A DNA stretch of 34,510 nucleotides from the IMG/VR virus record IMGVR_UViG_3300032132_000026, positions 1 to 34,510 of that record; one strand, given 5' to 3'. Both the position numbers and the translations under genes were made by a program. This DNA is from a virus. Every line of letters starts with the position of its first letter. Position 1 is the stretch's first letter. Below are positions 1-7,259 of this stretch, piece after piece. The notes beneath the pieces were generated by a model. It had not been told where the DNA came from, did not search any database, and saw only the letters and a list, made by a program, of their open reading frames with translations.

Positions 1-40
1 AATAAACGCCCTCGGATCACCCCCCCCCGAAAAGTCGATT

Positions 41-49
41 TGATACAAT
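41..49 (+). promoter_or_regulatory. Candidate extended -10 promoter
   Basis: The sequence TGATACAAT matches the extended -10 form TGnTAnAAT and lies about 50 bases before the first plus-strand gene. No good -35 is seen upstream, where a run of nine C (20-28) sits; extended -10 promoters can work without one. It would drive the short plus-strand operon at 98-1205. This is inference from a motif only. Confidence 0.35.
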
Positions 50-97
50 GGCTCTGATGGTTGGAATGAGTCCGACCAAAAACGCGAGGAGACTGAG

Positions 98-358
98 ATG
101 AAAATTGGCGATAGAGTGACGCAATTACTCCCTGATGTGATCCCGCACAACGAGGGGGGCGTTCTGCCCTCTGGGGCGCGGGTGGTGGTTAAGAGAGTCA
201 GACGTCCAACACGCGACACGGGCTACGACGAGCCGATGTACCGCCTCAACACTGCGGCGTATATGGATGGCGGCTGGTCGATGCCAGCGTCATGTGGTGG
301 TAAGGAATGGACTCGGGAGGAGTTGCAGGACGCAGGGTTGCGGATGTATAAGGGCTAA
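98..358 (+). CDS. Hypothetical protein, 86 aa
   Basis: This is the first gene of the plus-strand operon. The ATG is preceded by GAGGAGACTGAG, a good Shine-Dalgarno site. The product is small, soluble and has no transmembrane segment. It starts MKIGDRVTQLLPD and has a short basic stretch (VVVKRVRRPTR) near residue 30. The opening is reminiscent of small SH3-like or KOW-like barrel proteins (G-D-x-V), but the match is too weak to name. Its stop lies three bases before the next gene, so the two are co-transcribed. I do not recognise its function; the opposite orientation to the structural genes suggests an accessory or early role. Confidence 0.7.
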   Translation: MKIGDRVTQLLPDVIPHNEGGVLPSGARVVVKRVRRPTRDTGYDEPMYRLNTAAYMDGGWSMPASCGGKEWTREELQDAGLRMYKG

Positions 359-361
359 GAT

Positions 362-483
362 ATGAAGTTATCAGTAAAGACATTCAGAGCAGAGGGAATG
401 GAAGCTCGGTGGGGCAAGACGAGAAAAGGCGCACCGTGCATATTCGCCAGAGACCCGCAGGCGAAGGCCAAGCACCAGCGTAG
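362..483 (+). repeat. Direct repeat, copy 1 of duplicated gene 5' half
   Basis: About 122 bases are almost identical (four differences by eye) to 972-1093. Homology stops abruptly after the codons for KAKHQR. Together with the matching leader sequences this marks a duplicated gene cassette. Confidence 0.8.
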
Positions 484-490
484 GCAATGA
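362..490 (+). CDS. Short truncated copy of the 972-1205 gene, 42 aa
   Basis: Direct reading gives a 42-codon frame, MKLSVKTFRAEGMEARWGKT..., ending in RRQ and TGA. Its first 40 codons are nearly identical to the start of the gene at 972-1205: in the 122-base homologous block only about four bases differ. After the shared CAPCIF/AKAKHQR region the frame ends, whereas the other copy continues for about 37 residues. AAGGG lies about nine bases before the ATG. It is either a 3'-truncated pseudogene or a functional short form; the intact frame and near-identity suggest a recent duplication. It is followed at once by a hairpin leader. Function unknown. Confidence 0.6.
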   Translation: MKLSVKTFRAEGMEARWGKTRKGAPCIFARDPQAKAKHQRRQ

Positions 491-493
491 AAC

Positions 494-529
494 AGGGGAG
501 GACCGCTAACTCCCCTAAAGGAGAGACGA
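494..529 (+). promoter_or_regulatory. Hairpin plus Shine-Dalgarno leader, copy 1
   Basis: An inverted repeat AGGGGAG/CTCCCCT (494-500 and 510-516, nine-base loop) is followed directly by AAAGGAGAGACGA and the ATG at 530. A nearly identical element lies before the ATG at 972. It could be a translation-control or RNA-processing element; there is no U-tract, so it is not a typical terminator. Confidence 0.5.
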
Positions 530-916
530 ATGAGAGTAGTATACTTAGTATGTAAATGTGGCGAGTCCAAGGAGTTTAGATGTGAGAACGCTCATAGGTT
601 GATTGTTGAAATAGATTGTTCTGGGTGGAAGGAGGGAGTGGACGAATATGACCTCTGCCCCGATTGTGCTAAAGGAGAGACGATGGATAAGGCGCAAGAC
701 CTTAGAGCGGGTGATGTCTTTGAACTGGCTAATGGATCAGCCATAGCACGGCGGCCACGTACCGTGCGTCAAACGGAGAGTACGGACAACCCGAATGAGA
801 TTCGAGTTGTAACGATGCCATGTGAAACCAACAGCGGTGAGTCCTATACTATGGACAATGAGGTGGAAGTTATCATCCTAGAGCATGATGCCCACTGGAA
901 TCCGCTGGGAAGCTAG
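530..916 (+). CDS. Zinc-ribbon-like protein, possible two-gene fusion, 128 aa
   Basis: The N-terminal ~50 residues carry paired cysteines (C8-x-C10, C18, C30, C43-x2-C46), as in a small zinc ribbon. The C-terminal part (from M52) is a different, cysteine-poor module starting MDKAQDLRAGDVFEL. Codons 47-51 are read through the sequence AAAGGAGAGACG directly before ATG 683, which is exactly the leader Shine-Dalgarno found before 530 and 972. The frame therefore looks like two genes joined in frame, and the second half (683-916, 77 aa) may also be made alone. The 530 ATG has its own leader. No known family recognised. Confidence 0.65.
   Translation: MRVVYLVCKCGESKEFRCENAHRLIVEIDCSGWKEGVDEYDLCPDCAKGETMDKAQDLRAGDVFELANGSAIARRPRTVRQTESTDNPNEIRVVTMPCETNSGESYTMDNEVEVIILEHDAHWNPLGS
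671..685 (+). promoter_or_regulatory. Internal Shine-Dalgarno and in-frame start
   Basis: AAAGGAGAGACG followed by ATG at 683 repeats the leader used at 517-532 and 961-974, but here it lies inside an open reading frame. It would allow a separate 77-residue product ending at 916. Confidence 0.55.
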
Positions 917-935
917 GTCTAGGTAAGGATGGAAC

Positions 936-971
936 GGGGAGGACCGCCAACTCCCCCACAAAGGAGAGACG
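936..971 (+). promoter_or_regulatory. Hairpin plus Shine-Dalgarno leader, copy 2
   Basis: GGGGAG (936-941) and CTCCCC (951-956) flank a loop GACCGCCAA, followed by AAAGGAGAGACG and the ATG at 972. It is the sister of the 494-529 element; the loop differs by one base. Confidence 0.5.
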
Positions 972-1093
972 ATGAAGTTATCAGTAAAGACATTCAGAGC
1001 AGAGGGAATGGAAGCCCAGTGGGGCAAGACGAGAAACGGCGCACCGTGCATATTCGCCAGAGACCCGCTGGCGAAGGCCAAGCACCAGCGCGA
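972..1093 (+). repeat. Direct repeat, copy 2 of duplicated gene 5' half
   Basis: Partner of 362-483. Beyond it the two genes are unrelated. Confidence 0.8.
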
Positions 1094-1205
1094 AACGTGG
1101 TGGATGGTGGATGCGCGGATGTGGGATCAGGCTCAGGAGATAGGCGTTAGGGAGGCGTTCAAGAACTCGACCATGCTGGGTGACTTCTTTAGTATCTCAG
1201 CCTGA
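972..1205 (+). CDS. Hypothetical protein, 77 aa, full-length copy
   Basis: The product starts MKLSVKTFRAEGMEAQWGKT and has a helical, charged C-terminal half (WWMVDARMWDQAQEIGVREAF). It is the intact version of the truncated copy at 362-490. The hairpin leader and AAAGGAGAGACG lie directly before the ATG. No family is recognised, and no signal or membrane segment is seen. It is the last plus-strand gene: its stop is one base from the stop of the convergent DUF1353 gene, so the two opposed transcription units meet tail to tail with no spacer. Confidence 0.7.
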   Translation: MKLSVKTFRAEGMEAQWGKTRNGAPCIFARDPLAKAKHQRETWWMVDARMWDQAQEIGVREAFKNSTMLGDFFSISA

Positions 1206-1206
1206 C

Positions 1207-1890
1207 CTAAGCCAAGCCAGAATGCGAGCCAACACCGTGCCTTTTGAGCGCAGACCTGAGTTTGCCACCCAATACACCCGTCCCGCCTCCACCGACCAAG
1301 ATCCACGGAGACCATTTAAGCACCCAGTCCGTAGCGTTCTCCTTGAGTTTGCTAATGGCCTTCTCGGTCTCCTCTTGGGCAATGGGTCTGGCAACTTTTG
1401 CAATCTTGCGCTCTGCCTCACGACGCACCGTCCTCTCTACCGTTGAACATCCAGACACAAACAACATAACCATCAAGCAAGCCAACGAACCAATACGTAC
1501 TGCCGTGAACATTGCGCGGGTCTTGATCTGGCCTACGCCCAGGTGCTCAAGCATCTCGTAGAATACGGTGTCGGCTTCATGTCGGTAGTGCTTTCTCAGC
1601 TTTCTCGTTTGCATCTGGGCGGCACTCCCGCACAGGGCATCATGGATCGGGGCAGACTTGCGACCCTTGCCCGTATAGGGCGACCCGCCAAGGTATGTCC
1701 ACCAGAGCAATCGGGGAACCGACTTGCCGTTGAACCTCTGCCCCTTGTTGATCGTGTAGTTCTTTCCGTTGACAGAATAGAACGTCAGGTCAGACAGCAT
1801 CACCATGTCCCTGCTAGAATCGTCGCACCATCTGGTGTCTACGGGGCCAGAGAAGTAGGGTCGGCTCTTGGGGATTGGATCAGCCACCAC
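1207..1890 (-). CDS. DUF1353-like protein with C-terminal lipobox and membrane segment, 227 aa
   Basis: Residues 1-135 resemble the phage DUF1353 family: a small beta region, then G-K-S-V-P-R-L-L-W-W (55-64), and the conserved IHDALC (82-87), followed by a helix with ADTVFYEML. In many phages such proteins sit near lysis genes. What follows is unusual: a hydrophobic run ending in the lipobox-like FVSGC (Cys148), a charged helix (150-185), then a second hydrophobic stretch (WILVGGGGTGVLGG, 196-209). A lipobox followed by a C-terminal membrane segment is the plan of a unimolecular spanin. ATG at 1512 (M127) could start a separate lipoprotein, but no Shine-Dalgarno is seen there. The start is GTG, overlapping the previous gene by 11 bases. 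DUF1353 is fairly sure; the spanin reading is inference. Confidence 0.7.
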   Translation of the reverse strand: MVADPIPKSRPYFSGPVDTRWCDDSSRDMVMLSDLTFYSVNGKNYTINKGQRFNGKSVPRLLWWTYLGGSPYTGKGRKSAPIHDALCGSAAQMQTRKLRKHYRHEADTVFYEMLEHLGVGQIKTRAMFTAVRIGSLACLMVMLFVSGCSTVERTVRREAERKIAKVARPIAQEETEKAISKLKENATDWVLKWSPWILVGGGGTGVLGGKLRSALKRHGVGSHSGLA

Positions 1891-2110
1891 TCAGACCAGA
1901 AATTAACGACATCGCAACCGCCCCCGCCGCTCCAGCCACCGCACCAAACAAGGCCGCAGCACCCTTAACCTTGGCGTGGGTTTCCTCTAGCTGCCCGAGT
2001 CTCCTCTCCAGTTTCTCAACGGCCTGACTTGTCCTGCGGAGTTCGCTCAGAACGAGGAGCCTGAACTCGTCCCATGTCCCGTGATGATCGTCGTACTCTG
2101 GCGGCGTCAT
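1880..2110 (-). CDS. Holin-like small membrane protein, 76 aa
   Basis: The ATG at 2110 follows the upstream stop by one base, with GAGG just before it; the longer frame overlapping the upstream gene is rejected. The protein has an acidic N-terminus, an amphipathic coiled-coil-like helix (LRRTSQAVEKLERRLGQLEETHAK, about 27-50) and one C-terminal transmembrane segment rich in Ala and Gly (52-75). This plan resembles small phage holin-associated proteins of the XhlA type. It lies just before the DUF1353/spanin-like gene, supporting a lysis or membrane role. The holin call rests on topology and context only. Confidence 0.6.
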   Translation of the reverse strand: MTPPEYDDHHGTWDEFRLLVLSELRRTSQAVEKLERRLGQLEETHAKVKGAAALFGAVAGAAGAVAMSLISGLSGG

Positions 2111-2111
2111 C

Positions 2112-2738
2112 TTAATCCTCGTCGTCGTGGGCTGAGTTGTGGATTGAGCAATGCGTCTCCCCGTTCGGCCCACCCGTGGTGAAGGTAACGGTTGTGTCTG
2201 AGTGTGGAGATGTGACCGCCCCGCAATGGCTGTCTGTCGCAACGAACTGCTGCTGAAGCGCACTGCCCGAGCGTGACCCATCTGGTAGTTCCTGCGGCGT
2301 CAGACCGACTTGGTTCTGATTCTTCTTGCTAGAACCCGAGTCGCTTGTCAGGGCGTCGTATGCAAAGTATCCACCAACAGCCGTGGCCGCGACGGTTACC
2401 CACTCTCCCCATGTGTACTTTTTGGGGTTCTGGAATATCGAGTACACATCAGCCAGTATCGACGTAGTATGTCCACCCCCGCTAGACGACCCCCTGACCT
2501 CGACGGGCGGCGTGTTGTTGGCCATCAGCATCTCTCCTGGTTCAATATCGTAGACATCATTGCGGATCAACCGCGACGGCTCGACCGATGCAAGGGTCAT
2601 TGCTTCATCGCTTAATGGCCCGTGCGCTATAACATCTTGTGCCATTGTCCGCACGGTCACACCAACGCAAATCGTGGCCGCAAGAATTAGTGCGAGCCAG
2701 TGGCGGTTGCGATCCTCTATGGTATGTGAGTACGTCAT
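2112..2738 (-). CDS. Membrane protein with two hydrophobic segments, 208 aa
   Basis: The ATG at 2738 has a near-perfect AGGAGGT site; the frame is open further upstream but overlaps the small lipoprotein gene. An N-terminal membrane segment (about 14-32, WLALILAATICVGVTV) may be a signal anchor. A second hydrophobic stretch (about 115-132, WVTVAATAVGGYFAYDAL) is flanked by Ser/Gly-rich sequence. The C-terminal ~60 residues are hydrophilic, with two Cys and several His. No family recognised. Its place between a small lipoprotein and a holin-like gene suggests an envelope or lysis function; a minor virion membrane protein is the alternative. Confidence 0.6.
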   Translation of the reverse strand: MTYSHTIEDRNRHWLALILAATICVGVTVRTMAQDVIAHGPLSDEAMTLASVEPSRLIRNDVYDIEPGEMLMANNTPPVEVRGSSSGGGHTTSILADVYSIFQNPKKYTWGEWVTVAATAVGGYFAYDALTSDSGSSKKNQNQVGLTPQELPDGSRSGSALQQQFVATDSHCGAVTSPHSDTTVTFTTGGPNGETHCSIHNSAHDDED

Positions 2739-2739
2739 A

Positions 2740-2856
2740 TCATCTACCTCCTGTTTGGTCTGCCTCAGTCCATGCCGGCGGCGTGATCTCTGCATCGTGC
2801 GTCGAGCAGCCAACTGCGGCCAGCGCGAGAAATATCAGTATCAGCAACCGCTTCAT
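2740..2856 (-). CDS. Small lipoprotein, 38 aa
   Basis: Read directly: MKRLLILIFLALAAVGCSTH... ending TGGR. The first 16 residues form a lipoprotein signal with the lipobox A-A-V-G-C; the mature peptide would be about 22 residues. The ATG overlaps the upstream stop as ATGA, so translation is probably coupled. The stop lies one base before the next ATG, and the Shine-Dalgarno of the next gene lies inside this frame. Such tiny lipoproteins can be outer-membrane spanin subunits (Rz1 type), but no inner-membrane partner with a long periplasmic coil is obvious. The lipoprotein call is good; the role is open. Confidence 0.65.
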   Translation of the reverse strand: MKRLLILIFLALAAVGCSTHDAEITPPAWTEADQTGGR

Positions 2857-3251
2857 GGCAGGTCTTCCACCTCTGGCGGCTCAAGGCCCAGCCCGTGCAA
2901 TGATCCAATCGGACTGTCCGTCAATATCATATGCAGGTCACTGTCTGCCATTGCGGTGTCCCACTCTGAAACCGTGTTCTCATCCACGGCGTCATCCCCG
3001 TCAATCAACGCCTCGATGAATACCTCCATCGCTGCCTCATTCGCTGCGTACTTTGATGCTGGCAATGCGATGATGCAATGCGTATTCGTTGCGGATGATG
3101 TGTCTGCAAACTGCTCCATCCAGTAGCACGACACGCTCCAGTCGTTGGTCGTGGCAGTCTCGATCCAGCGGGTATCGCCCAGCACCTTGATGCCGTGGAT
3201 GCCGAAGCAGGTTGTCGTCATTATCAGTAGCGTTGCCAGTATCGTTTTCAT
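2853..3251 (-). CDS. Secreted hypothetical protein, 132 aa
   Basis: The ATG at 3251 is preceded by AGGAGACAC and lies eight bases after the stop of the LamG gene. It encodes a clear Sec signal peptide (MKTILATLLIMTTTCFG) and then an acidic mature protein with two or three cysteines (SVSCYWMEQF, NTHCIIAL). The C-terminus is Pro/Glu-rich. The frame is open further upstream but overlaps the preceding gene. No domain recognised. It belongs to the chain of signal-bearing genes at this end of the operon, coupled by ATGA to the small lipoprotein. Confidence 0.65.
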   Translation of the reverse strand: MKTILATLLIMTTTCFGIHGIKVLGDTRWIETATTNDWSVSCYWMEQFADTSSATNTHCIIALPASKYAANEAAMEVFIEALIDGDDAVDENTVSEWDTAMADSDLHMILTDSPIGSLHGLGLEPPEVEDLP

Positions 3252-3258
3252 GTGTCTC

Positions 3259-5472
3259 CTATAACCCGTAGGTTGCTTTAGTGTTGTTGTAGATTGCCAG
3301 CACCTCTGCTGCGGTGATGCCCCTATCATAAATCCTCACATCGTCCAAAAACCCATCAATGAATGAGGTTCCTGCAACCACATTAGCACCTAGCCCCAAG
3401 GTTTCTGTGTCTGTATCTACAGCCGTAGCTGGGGTGGCGTCTGTATCAGCCTGAACAGCATTGATATATACAAACGCATCCGAACCATCATTAACAGCCG
3501 CAACAAACGTCCACTGGTTTGTAGGCACAGGCACAGTTCCTGCAATAGCAGTAACAAATGCGCCACCCTCGCTTTGATAGAAGTTCAAATCGCCATCGGG
3601 GTTAAAGCTAAACTGAAACGGAATAGGATGTGCCGCCCCTGTTCCTTTAATCAGGATCATCTGCCACCCATGCGCGTCCAGTTTTAACCATGCAGTAATA
3701 GTCATAAGGTTGCCAATAGCATTCAGCGACGTACTTGCCGCAATACTAATGGAATCATCAACCCCGTCGAAGCTATACACGCCTCCGTTGTCGCTTGAAA
3801 ACGTCGGCTGATCTGACGCCGTCGCTTGCGATCCGTCATTGCCTATTGGCCCCTTGTCTATATAGTCAGGCGTTTCGTCTGTGTCGAACGGAAGCCATAA
3901 AGCCAAATCCATGTAGTCATCAAAGTCGTAGTCGTCGGTGCTAAAATACGGGTAGTAAGTTGATCCTGTTCTATTGCCGATTGCGAGAATCTCTGCTGCT
4001 GACAAGGCGCGGTCATAGATGCGGGTGTCGTCAAGCTGTCCGTCGAAATAATTGTCTGAATATTTCTCCCTAAACCCGACACCCAGCGGGGCGGTGCTTG
4101 CATATATGGAACCCTGCGCCGTCCCCAATACCGTCCCTGCTGACTCTGAACCGTTAACGTAAATCTTAAAGTCTCGCGTTGATGCCGTGAGCGTGACTGC
4201 AACGTAGTGCCATAATCCAATTGCTATAGACGATGCATCTTCACGGTAATAGTCGTAATTAGTAGGCGCACTTGAGCCAGTGGCAGAAATCCACAATGTT
4301 ATCAGGTCTGTTGCGCCTATCTCAAACCAGAAGTCTATGTCATCACCCTTGCTGAATATGTAATCCCTCGTCCCTGCGCTTGATCGGTTGAGCCAGCACG
4401 ACAATGTAAGCGTATCGGTGATTCTAAGCGATGCGTCGTCTGCCACTACGAAACTATCGTCAACCCCGTCGAAGCTATAGACGCCTCCGTTGTCGCTACT
4501 GAACGTGGGCTGTTCTGACGCCGTCGCCTGAGTGCCGTCATTTCCAATCGGCCCTTTGTCGATGTAGTCAGGTGTCTCGTCGCTATCAAAGGGTAGCCAT
4601 AACGCTAAGTCCACATAGTCGGCCAGATCATAGTCATTCGTCGAAAAGTAAGGGTAGTATGTAGCAGCACCCGCAAGTGCTATGGCGAGCACCTCTGCCG
4701 CTGTGATGCTGCGATCATAGATGCGGATGTCATCCAGCAGACCGTCATAAAAGTTGTCGTAGGGCGTATTGAATTTCCCCATAAATAAATTGTATGTGGC
4801 GCTTGATACTTCCGTTGAATCTGCTGTCTCGGAATCATCTTCTGCTCCGTCTACATACAGCTTTGCCATATCTGCGTCCGTTGTGCCGTCCCATGCCGCA
4901 ACGACATGATGCCAGTTGCCATCGCTCAAGTCGCCCGTTCCCGTCACGACAAATCGCGAGTCCCCAGCAGACCCTTTAGTGCTGAGAAACTTTATCAACC
5001 CCGCCGAAGTGAGATATATTGATGTCCCGTTATTCGCGGTTTTAGATGCGCTGTTGTCGAAGATGGAAACCGTGCTGGACGTTGTAGAGTCAAACCAGAA
5101 TGCAATCGTTTTTGCTCCCAGCGGTATTACTTGAGCGGCATAGATGAAATAATCATCCACCCCGTCAAGGTCATAGTGTCCCCCGTCCGTGGTCTGATGG
5201 CTGGGCTGCTGAGACGCCGTGGTCTGCGCTCCGTCATTTCCGCTTGTACTCAGGTCGTAGAAGTTAGCATCCGAATTGTCTGAGTAGCTGAACATCTGCC
5301 ACAGTACCAGGTCATCATGCAGCGACTTAGGCATCACGGACAGCACGCCAGCAGTGTTGGCATCAACCCGATGCCCTGTGCCGACATTGGTCTTTGTCTT
5401 ACCTACCACGTTCTGCGCCTCCGCGAGTCCCGCCGCAGCGCACAGGGCGACCATGACGAGCAATAGCTTCAC
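3259..5472 (-). CDS. Secreted triple LamG-like (concanavalin A-like) protein, 737 aa
   Basis: A GTG start overlaps the previous stop (GTGA) and has GGAG before it. Residues 1-19 form a Sec signal peptide (MKLLLVMVALCAAAGLAEA). Three tandem domains of about 200-220 residues follow (roughly 50-265, 290-500, 515-735). Each contains FDGVDD-type and GNDG motifs early and L-D-D-x-R-I-Y-D-R followed by AAEVLAI at its end, the hallmark of LamG/concanavalin A-like jelly rolls that bind sugars or surfaces. Domains 2 and 3 share near-identical linkers (YYPYFSTxDYD). In a phage it would be a host-binding spike or decoration, but a signal peptide is odd for a virion protein; it may instead coat the host cell. 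The fold call is strong, the role is inferred. Confidence 0.8.
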   Translation of the reverse strand: MKLLLVMVALCAAAGLAEAQNVVGKTKTNVGTGHRVDANTAGVLSVMPKSLHDDLVLWQMFSYSDNSDANFYDLSTSGNDGAQTTASQQPSHQTTDGGHYDLDGVDDYFIYAAQVIPLGAKTIAFWFDSTTSSTVSIFDNSASKTANNGTSIYLTSAGLIKFLSTKGSAGDSRFVVTGTGDLSDGNWHHVVAAWDGTTDADMAKLYVDGAEDDSETADSTEVSSATYNLFMGKFNTPYDNFYDGLLDDIRIYDRSITAAEVLAIALAGAATYYPYFSTNDYDLADYVDLALWLPFDSDETPDYIDKGPIGNDGTQATASEQPTFSSDNGGVYSFDGVDDSFVVADDASLRITDTLTLSCWLNRSSAGTRDYIFSKGDDIDFWFEIGATDLITLWISATGSSAPTNYDYYREDASSIAIGLWHYVAVTLTASTRDFKIYVNGSESAGTVLGTAQGSIYASTAPLGVGFREKYSDNYFDGQLDDTRIYDRALSAAEILAIGNRTGSTYYPYFSTDDYDFDDYMDLALWLPFDTDETPDYIDKGPIGNDGSQATASDQPTFSSDNGGVYSFDGVDDSISIAASTSLNAIGNLMTITAWLKLDAHGWQMILIKGTGAAHPIPFQFSFNPDGDLNFYQSEGGAFVTAIAGTVPVPTNQWTFVAAVNDGSDAFVYINAVQADTDATPATAVDTDTETLGLGANVVAGTSFIDGFLDDVRIYDRGITAAEVLAIYNNTKATYGL

Positions 5473-7259
5473 AGCAACTCCAGATAGTTCGTAACTGAGT
5501 TATATATCCAGTAGAATCTGTTATCAGCAACCGAGGTACGGCACTTGTTCGCCGTGGCTGCAACGGGTGCGCCGTTTGTTGAGTACTCAGCGGAGAGCAA
5601 TCCTGTAATGTCATCATCGCCCATCGCAATGTCGCCCGTCATCGTCCCGCCAGCCAGTGGCAGGTAACTCGACGCAGTGATGCTATCAGCAACTTCATTG
5701 TCAGCCCACGGGTTCGCCGTGTTGACCCAGTTTCCTGCAATGGTTTCAGCAGAACCCAGCGCACCATAGGCTGAGTGGTCGTCGTCACCAAGTCCACCGA
5801 TGCTTCCGTGGTCGGCAAATAGCCAGTTCGTCTGGCTTCCCGCAATGCTTATCACCACAGCGTCACCGTGCGCGGGTGCATCATCTGTACCTGCCCATGT
5901 GATTCCAGAGTTGTTCGTCAGCGCACCATTGCCGCCACCACCACCACCTGCGCTTGCAGACCACACCGCAGTCGTGACGCTTGCGGTTACGTCAACCGTC
6001 AGTACTTGCCCATCGGCTGGTGCAAGGTCGTTCAGCAGCAGCGTGGATTGGTTCATGTTCGTGAATGCGGGATACAGGTCATTGGACAACTCGCTGTCCC
6101 GCGCAATGGTAGCTGCGATTCTGGCGTCCGCAACCGTACCCGCAGATATGCTCGACCCGTTAAGCGCAGTCAAGCCTACTCCGCTGCCGTAGTACGCAAC
6201 GATGTTGGTCAAGATGCGATTATCCACATCGAAAATTATGGTTGTATCGGCGGTCGGATCATACAGCCCTTGGACAACGATCTGATTGGCACGAAGAGTA
6301 TCTATGTTGGTCACGGCATTTGCACCCATGTCCAGATTGCCAGACATCCTACGCGCTCCCGTAGCCAGTACCGCCAGCGGATCGCTCTCTGCATATACTA
6401 CAGAACCCGATGCGGCGACCCATATCGGATCGCTCTCCGTGTAGCTGGTCAGATACCCGTTCGTCTGGCCCTCAAGCTGACCCATGCGCGTGTTCAGGTT
6501 CGTCGCCGTTAGAGTCACCCCACCCGACAAGCCACCACCCTCTAGCCCCGTCCCAGCCGTGACGCCCGTTATGTCTCCGCTGCCTGTTGGTGCAGCCCAA
6601 GTCCCGTCCGCCTTGAGGAAGTTGCCAGCATCACCTGCTGCGCTCGTAACCGCACCCGTAGTTGACGCCCCAGAAAACATAGTGGTTATGTGACCAGACC
6701 ATACGGCCCCACTGATTGTGTACCCGCCGCCAGCCATGTTGCCCTCTAGCGTGTCGCCAGATACGGAGTAAAAATCTGCCGCAGACAAGCTGGCTGGAAA
6801 CGAGAACACCCCGTCACCGTCGTCATACAGGGACTCGCGTACCTGCCAAGTCCCACGCCCCGCAGTCCTCGCCGTGCCTGAGTCGGTCAGATACAACTCA
6901 CAATTATAGGCGTTATCGGGAGGTACGTTGGTGTACGCTATAGTAAACGTGACATTGGATGTACTCTTGGTAATCGCAGAATTGGCAACCGCCACGTAAA
7001 TTAGATTAGAGCCGCCCGATACCCGACGAGAAGCCTTGAACTGCCATGTGTAACTAGAGGCAGTCAATGCTCCAGAGTTGTTGGCCAGGTCAAACGAAAA
7101 CACGGCGTCCTCGTAGCCATGAGAGTTGAACTTGAAATCCCTGAAGTCGGTTTTTAGATTGTCGATGTTAATGCTCTTATACACCGTCCTCTGTGGTACG
7201 GCGGCAAAAGCGGACACCGCTAGGCTCAACGCCAGTAATATAGATGCTACTCGTTTCAT
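5469..7259 (-). CDS. Tail-fibre-like protein with signal peptide, 596 aa
   Basis: Residues 1-19 are a Sec signal peptide (MKRVASILLALSLAVSAFA). The N-terminal part (20-150) is a beta-rich domain reminiscent of baseplate upper-protein N-domains. The rest is typical fibre material: GNFLKADGTWAAP, GDITGVTAGTGL, SGNLDMGANAVTNIDTL, YLPLAGGTMTGDIAMG, with low-complexity Gly/Ser/Thr stretches, and a short aromatic C-terminus (RFYWIYNSVTNYLELL). Such sequences form trimeric fibres that end in a receptor-binding tip. The start overlaps the zinc-finger gene stop as ATGA. The combination of fibre repeats with a signal peptide is unusual. Fibre character is well supported; attachment to the virion is inferred. 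Confidence 0.7.
   Translation of the reverse strand: MKRVASILLALSLAVSAFAAVPQRTVYKSINIDNLKTDFRDFKFNSHGYEDAVFSFDLANNSGALTASSYTWQFKASRRVSGGSNLIYVAVANSAITKSTSNVTFTIAYTNVPPDNAYNCELYLTDSGTARTAGRGTWQVRESLYDDGDGVFSFPASLSAADFYSVSGDTLEGNMAGGGYTISGAVWSGHITTMFSGASTTGAVTSAAGDAGNFLKADGTWAAPTGSGDITGVTAGTGLEGGGLSGGVTLTATNLNTRMGQLEGQTNGYLTSYTESDPIWVAASGSVVYAESDPLAVLATGARRMSGNLDMGANAVTNIDTLRANQIVVQGLYDPTADTTIIFDVDNRILTNIVAYYGSGVGLTALNGSSISAGTVADARIAATIARDSELSNDLYPAFTNMNQSTLLLNDLAPADGQVLTVDVTASVTTAVWSASAGGGGGGNGALTNNSGITWAGTDDAPAHGDAVVISIAGSQTNWLFADHGSIGGLGDDDHSAYGALGSAETIAGNWVNTANPWADNEVADSITASSYLPLAGGTMTGDIAMGDDDITGLLSAEYSTNGAPVAATANKCRTSVADNRFYWIYNSVTNYLELL

Noticed and set aside
362-1093. CRISPR-like repeat
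   Set aside because: Only two copies of a long block inside coding sequence; it is a gene duplication, not an array.
5868-6512. 214-residue plus-strand open frame
   Set aside because: Antisense to the fibre-like gene, with no ribosome site and composition unlike the other genes.
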